Assembly (NCBI GenBank): GCA_964549915.1
Contig: CAZJWX010000007.1
Location: 53,816 to 117,815, forward strand
From: JAUZRW01 sp964549915
Lineage (GTDB): Bacteria > Chloroflexota > Anaerolineae > Aggregatilineales > Phototrophicaceae
Length of the DNA stretch: 64,000 nucleotides
Reading direction: 5' to 3'
The position numbers and the translations under genes were made by a program. Shown one piece after another: positions 60,221 through 64,000 of the stretch. Position 1 is the stretch's first letter, and each line of letters begins with the position of its first letter. The notes under the pieces were generated by a model. It ran no database searches. It was given only the letters and a program-made list of their open reading frames with translations, and was not told the DNA's origin.

Positions 60221-61179
60221 ACCCGGACGACGCCCAGACGCAGGCACCGGATACGAATCACCCTCAATCCCCTTCTCGCCAGGATGTCTTCCCCAGCGGA
60301 GACGCTTCCTGGTGGGAAGGCGGGCAGAAATTCGAAGCCGCCCCCGAATTTGAGACGCGCAAGCTGAATACGCAACTGGATAAGATGTCGCGCAGGCAAT
60401 CCGGACGGCGTTCTACGACGATCACGGAACGCAAACGCGGACGCTATGTGCGTGCCGTGCCGGCTGGCAACAAGACCAGCGACATCGCCTTCGATGCGAC
60501 GCTGCGCGCCGCTGCCGTGCACCAGAAAGCCCGCGTGAAGCAAAAAGAAGAGACGGGTATGGCTTATGCCCTGCGCAAAGGCGACCTCCAGCGCAAGATT
60601 CGCGTGAAAAAAGCCTCGAACCTGATCCTCTTCTCGGTGGATGCCTCCTGGAGTATGGCGGTCAGCGAACGGATGCAGGCTACCAAGGGGGCGATCATGT
60701 CCTTGCTGACCGACGCCTACCAGCGCCGGGATCGCGTGGGGCTGGTGGTCTTCCAGAAGGATCGGGCGTCGCTGGTGCTGCCGCCGACCAACAGCGTCAC
60801 CCTGGCGAAGGAAGCCCTGGCGGATATTCCCGTCGGCGGCAAGACTCCGCTGAGCGCTGGCCTGCTGCTGAGCTACGAGACGATCCGCCGCGAACAGCTA
60901 CAGAATCCCGACATCATGCCCATCATGATCTTGCTGACCGACGGCGCAGGCAACGTCAGCATGAGCAGCAGTTCGCCCCAGGACGAAGCGCACCAGGTCG
61001 CGCACCTCATCAAAGAGGCGGATATTCGCACGGTGACGATCAACATGGAGCACATCGCCTTCGACCAGGGTTTGGCGCAGCGCCTCGCCGATAAGCTCGG
61101 CGGCCCCTGCTACACCCTCGCCCAGATCCGCGCCGACAACCTGCTGGAAACCGTCCGCAGCGAGATTGAGAAGGGGTGA
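60217..61179 (+). CDS. ChlD/BchD-like VWA (integrin I) domain protein, AAA-less
   Basis: 320 residues from a GTG (60217) overlapping the upstream gene by four bases. The acidic/Pro/basic N-terminal linker (PSPSRQDVFPSG, SRRQSGRRSTTITERKRGRY) resembles ChlD's central linker. The VWA domain begins near 135 with MIDAS DASWS (in LFSVDASWSMAVSERM), LPPTNSVTLAKEALADIPVG, KTPLSAGLL and LLTDGAGN. The AAA domain typical of full ChlD is missing, so the pair is ChlI plus half-ChlD, or a fusion if the ribosome slips at A9. Metal specificity cannot be decided. Confidence 0.85.
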   Translation: MNPDDAQTQAPDTNHPQSPSRQDVFPSGDASWWEGGQKFEAAPEFETRKLNTQLDKMSRRQSGRRSTTITERKRGRYVRAVPAGNKTSDIAFDATLRAAAVHQKARVKQKEETGMAYALRKGDLQRKIRVKKASNLILFSVDASWSMAVSERMQATKGAIMSLLTDAYQRRDRVGLVVFQKDRASLVLPPTNSVTLAKEALADIPVGGKTPLSAGLLLSYETIRREQLQNPDIMPIMILLTDGAGNVSMSSSSPQDEAHQVAHLIKEADIRTVTINMEHIAFDQGLAQRLADKLGGPCYTLAQIRADNLLETVRSEIEKG

Positions 61180-61240
61180 GTACAGAAGCGGGCGCAACGG
61201 TTTACGGACTGGCAGCCTCTGTTATCAGTAGAAGGTCGTC

Positions 61241-61566
61241 ATGACACTGCCCAATTTGCAAGACATCAAAGGAATTGGCAAGAAACGCCACGAACTTATG
61301 CTTTCCAAGATGACAGAGAAAAATTTATCTCTGGCAGATGTCTATGCTATGTCACCTGAAACCCTCAAAAGTATGTTTAGCTTGAGGAAGCGACGCATAG
61401 CAACGAAGGAAACACATACTTGATCCAGTGCGGCGCGAAACGGCTCTTCAAAAGCAAAGAAACCAACCGCGCCAATATCGAACCCCTCAAGCAGCTTGTT
61501 CAAGAGCGCTTCACGAACGAAGCTGAGGTACCGGAATCCACCAAGCAGCTTTCGATGTTTGAGTGA
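61241..61566 (+). pseudogene. Frameshifted remnant resembling DprA-family N- and C-termini
   Basis: The first frame (61241-61423) encodes 60 residues, MTLPNLQDIKGIGKKRHELM..., with a helix-hairpin-helix motif like that at the DprA N-terminus. A -1 frame (open from 61381) continues as LEEATHSNEGNTYLIQCGAK and ends TKQLSMFE at 61566. Joined at about 61381 they give a plausible ~108-residue chain (MFS-LEEATH). The LIQCGAKRLF part recalls the end of the DprA Rossmann core. The middle of the core is absent. It is AT-richer than neighbours, consistent with a decaying acquired gene. The family assignment is tentative. Confidence 0.42.
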
Positions 61567-61584
61567 CAGGAATACCAGAAACGA

Positions 61585-62196
61585 TTAGACATCTTGTTCT
61601 CCAGCAGGTTCGTTACCGACCTGCTCATAGACATCCGCCAGGGGAAGTATACAGCCAATAGACGCCAACTCAATTTGCTCATCTAATCCCTTGACCGATG
61701 TATACAACCACTTTTCGCTTTCGGTGCGGGAAAAGACCTCGACTTTTGGCTCATCCACTGAAATCAACACGTATTCTTGAACGCTTTCCAACGCGCGATA
61801 CTCATCTAATTTCGCGTTGCGATCTTCCAGCGCGGTAGATGGGGAGAGCACTTCTACAATCAGTGTGGGGTTTGTGATCGTATCCGTGCGATTCTCGACA
61901 AATTGTGGATCATCACAAATGACCATGACATCCGGGTAACGATAAGAGACCTTTTTGGATGCCACTTTGAGTCGCAAATCTGGAGAACTCACCCGGCAGC
62001 CTTTTCCTCGAAGTTGTGCATAGAGGGCGGAACTTGCACTCTGGGTGATCATGACATGATCCCACTCTGCACTCGCCATTGCGTACACATTGCCATTCAC
62101 AAACTCATGCTTCACCTCGCTCTTTTCCTCAAATGCGAGGTATTCGGCTTCGCTCATTCGTAGGGGTTTTTGTTCGTCGGGTTGTGCCATTGCCAT
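61585..62196 (-). CDS. Uma2-family (DUF820) endonuclease-like protein
   Basis: 203 residues from ATG 62196. The Uma2 landmarks are MSEAEYLAFEEKSEVKHEFV, NGNVYAMASAEWDHV, the SPDLRLKV strand, YRYPDVMVICDDP and NPTLIVEVLSPSTALEDRN with the catalytic Asp and Glu-x-Leu, then KLDEYRALESVQEYVLISVD. It is GC-poorer than neighbours. It is divergent from the flavin reductase gene and adjacent to a DprA-like remnant. A paralogue is at 48927; the two share only family-level similarity. Confidence 0.9.
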   Translation of the reverse strand: MAMAQPDEQKPLRMSEAEYLAFEEKSEVKHEFVNGNVYAMASAEWDHVMITQSASSALYAQLRGKGCRVSSPDLRLKVASKKVSYRYPDVMVICDDPQFVENRTDTITNPTLIVEVLSPSTALEDRNAKLDEYRALESVQEYVLISVDEPKVEVFSRTESEKWLYTSVKGLDEQIELASIGCILPLADVYEQVGNEPAGEQDV

Positions 62197-62267
62197 GATA
62201 GGGTTCTCTTCAGTATCCTCTGTGAACACTCGTCAGTATACCAGTTCAAACTGAGGATAGGCTTATT

Positions 62268-62891
62268 GTGAAAACCATCGATCCCGCAGAACTTGACCCG
62301 AAGCAAGTCTATAAGCTGATGACCGGAAGCATCGTGCCGCGCCCGATTGCCTGGGTCAGCAGTGTAGATGCGAACGGCGTGCACAACCTGGCTCCCTTCA
62401 GCTACTTCACCGCCGTGACGGATACGCCGCCGACGGTCTTGTTCTGCGTGGGTCGGCGCTCCACCGATGGACAGCGCAAGGACACTTATCACAATGTCGT
62501 GGCGACGGGCGAATTTGTCGTCAATTTCGTCAGCGAAGCCGTGGCGGAAGCCATGGTCAAAACGTCCGTGGAGGCGGCGGCAGCGGTGAATGAATTTGAA
62601 CGCGCCGGAGTCACTCCCCTTGCGTCCGAAGTCGTCAGCGTGCCGCGCGTTGCGGAAAGCCCCATCCAATACGAGTGCACGCTGACTCAGGTGGTGGCAG
62701 TCGGCGAAGGGCATATCGTCATCGGCGAAGTGCTGCGAATGCACTTCGATGAGCAGGTGTTCCGCGAGGGCAACTACATCGACGCCGAAGTGCTGCGTCC
62801 GGTGGGGCGCATGGCGGGCAGCCAGTATGCCTTCATTCGCGAATTCTACGAGATGCAACGCCCACCTTCGGAAGTTGCACCGGAGGAGTGA
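62268..62891 (+). CDS. Flavin reductase-like FMN-binding split-barrel protein
   Basis: 207 residues from a GTG start. The family core YKLMTGSIVPRPIAWVSSVD, NGVHNLAPFSYFTAVTDTPP and DTYHNVVATGEFVVNFVSEA matches the flavin reductase-like family. This group binds FMN and may reduce flavins with NAD(P)H or act as a styrene-monooxygenase-type reductase. It is probably a small cytoplasmic dimer. The substrate is unknown. Confidence 0.88.
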   Translation: MKTIDPAELDPKQVYKLMTGSIVPRPIAWVSSVDANGVHNLAPFSYFTAVTDTPPTVLFCVGRRSTDGQRKDTYHNVVATGEFVVNFVSEAVAEAMVKTSVEAAAAVNEFERAGVTPLASEVVSVPRVAESPIQYECTLTQVVAVGEGHIVIGEVLRMHFDEQVFREGNYIDAEVLRPVGRMAGSQYAFIREFYEMQRPPSEVAPEE

Positions 62892-62965
62892 TCTTCGCTC
62901 CTCTTGAAAAATTGAATGGCTGATGCCTATGAACCTGAAACCGTGAAACTCACGATACAACTCGG

Positions 62966-63919
62966 TCAATCGTCGGCAATATCCTGGATAACATCAGCTA
63001 GGGCAGTGGCTGCGAGTTGATGTGAGACCACGCTGGGATGCGTGTTGAAGTTATTGACGATCCGTTCTTGCAGGGAGATTTGTCGCAAGTCGTCGCGCAT
63101 GCGGACAACGGGAATACCCTGTTCTTCGAAGAATGTTGCCACACGCTCATTGGCACTCAAGCTGGCATCTACATCGTACATGTAGGGCCATAAGAGCAAA
63201 ACTATCTGTATGTCCCGTTCTCCCGCCCAATCCACTATCTGCTGCAAACGTTCCTGATGAGCACGCCAGGAGTCTTCCTCTGCATATAGGCTCAGCAACA
63301 AATCTTCCTGATCGGACGCCAGACGAGGATAGACATACACCTGCCAATATGCAAAGCTTGGCAAGTAATAGCTGCTGGTAAGCCATCGCATGAGGCCAGA
63401 CCGTCTCAGTACTTTTAACTCCGGCGGAGTTACTTCGATCACGTGATCAATATCGTTCACATAGTGGGATAAGACCAGAATATCCGGTTCTACAGGATAA
63501 ACCTGTAAATGTTGGATATTTGGGCTACGTCCGGGTTGCCCGGTTAGATTGACGACATAAGGATCGCCAAGTATGTCCTGCAGACGATAAGCGAAAACAT
63601 CATTTACGTCTCGGATGCCATGACCCACCGAAAACGAATCGCCGAGCACGAGAATATCATGCATCTCATCGGAGGATGGTTGTGGCTCATACCCGCGTTC
63701 TCCCAATGAATTGATTGGCTCCCAGTAACGGATTACCCAACCAATGTGCTGCGCGGTTGTCCCAAAACGGAAGGAAATGACAGTGGTAAAGCGAAAGACC
63801 AATTCCAGGACGAAAAAACAAAGCAGGATTGTCGTGAACATCAGCATCACATTGGTCAAGCGGTGTTTAGCGAGCTTTTCACCGATCTGCTGCAATTCAA
63901 CCCTACTGCTGCCGAGCAA
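62966..63919 (-). CDS. SGNH/GDSL-like hydrolase family membrane protein
   Basis: 317 residues from a TTG at 63919 (the first ATG would be 63847, the longer form adds only a cytoplasmic stub). A TM helix at about 24-42 (VMLMFTTILLCFFVLELVFR) is followed by an extracytoplasmic SGNH domain with the block I motif VLGDSFSVGHG near 91, VVNLTGQPGRSP (Gly block), and a His-containing end FNTHPSVVSHQLAA. Such DltD/AlgJ-X-like proteins acylate or deacylate surface polysaccharides. The acetyltransferase or esterase direction is unknown. A T-rich homopolymer precedes the start, so a frameshift could hide a longer N-terminus. Confidence 0.8.
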   Translation of the reverse strand: MLGSSRVELQQIGEKLAKHRLTNVMLMFTTILLCFFVLELVFRFTTVISFRFGTTAQHIGWVIRYWEPINSLGERGYEPQPSSDEMHDILVLGDSFSVGHGIRDVNDVFAYRLQDILGDPYVVNLTGQPGRSPNIQHLQVYPVEPDILVLSHYVNDIDHVIEVTPPELKVLRRSGLMRWLTSSYYLPSFAYWQVYVYPRLASDQEDLLLSLYAEEDSWRAHQERLQQIVDWAGERDIQIVLLLWPYMYDVDASLSANERVATFFEEQGIPVVRMRDDLRQISLQERIVNNFNTHPSVVSHQLAATALADVIQDIADD

Positions 63920-64000
63920 CCAGAAGACAGAAAGAAAAAAACCATAGGCTAGTACTCAGTCACAGTGGATATGAAGGATAAAGCAAGGTAGAGTCTGGTG

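Noticed and set aside
59081..61179. Photosynthetic magnesium chelatase
   Set aside because: ChlI/ChlD-like genes alone do not indicate chlorophyll synthesis; no ChlH or other bch genes are here.

Overview
The window reads as a chromosomal segment of a Chloroflexota bacterium, most likely Anaerolineae or a close relative. This is inferred from gene content and protein style, not from a marker phylogeny. The pointers are moderately high GC, an archaeal/eukaryotic-type prolyl-tRNA synthetase, SpoVS in a non-sporulation setting, many SH3b, TPR, DUF4397 and DUF3592 envelope proteins, a Ser/Thr kinase-STAND-TPR giant, and a caa3-type oxidase. The organism appears to be an aerobic heterotroph: it has pyruvate dehydrogenase E1alpha/E1beta/E2, a CoxB-cytochrome c fusion with CoxA, and electron-transfer flavoprotein EtfBA.

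Layout. 1-8.5 kb: a partial nucleotide pyrophosphatase-like phosphodiesterase, proS, a GT9 glycosyltransferase, two membrane proteins, a SpoIIAA-like protein, a dolichol-phosphate-mannose-synthase-like GT2, spoVS and a DUF2892 protein. 8.5-17.5 kb: cysM behind a structured 5' leader, a DegT aminotransferase, rho, a divergent promoter pair, pdhABC and the RNase P RNA (minus strand). 17.5-30.4 kb: a GT39-like membrane glycosyltransferase, an ABC exporter pair, a methyltransferase, a dihydroorotate-dehydrogenase-like protein, a TcmP-like protein, an MBL hydrolase, an LPG-synthase-TM-like protein, an orphan histidine kinase and a secreted SH3b protein. 30.4-41.4 kb: an unknown coupled gene pair, a TetR regulator with a palindromic operator, a tiny DHp-like protein, a Trm9-like methyltransferase, a TIR-TM-SH3 protein, trmO, a CDF transporter, an LCP protein, a second MBL protein and TPR proteins. 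41.9-51.4 kb: kinase-STAND-TPR, a tail-anchored glutaredoxin, a DUF4397 protein, a methyltransferase, a Uma2 protein, a sugar epimerase and a haloalkane dehalogenase. 51.6-64 kb: coxBA, etfBA, an alpha/beta hydrolase coupled to prmC, a ChlI-like AAA+ gene overlapping a ChlD-like VWA gene at an A9 slippery run, a frameshifted DprA-like remnant, a second Uma2, a flavin reductase and an SGNH protein.

The most unusual signals are as follows. (1) An ~85-bp intergenic repeat has four clear copies and one fragment. (2) cysM has a promoter-hairpin-hairpin-terminator leader. (3) A near-identical 14-15 bp box covers the -35 of both divergent rho and pdhA promoters. (4) A perfect A_AAA_AAA slip site at the chlI/chlD-like overlap could make a fused chelatase subunit. 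(5) CoxB carries a ~75-residue SH3-like insertion inside its CuA domain. (6) A TIR-TM-SH3 receptor-like protein and a stand-alone DHp-like protein are present. No tRNA, CRISPR array, prophage or transposase was found. Start codons were chosen from ribosome binding sites and promoter positions where these could be read.
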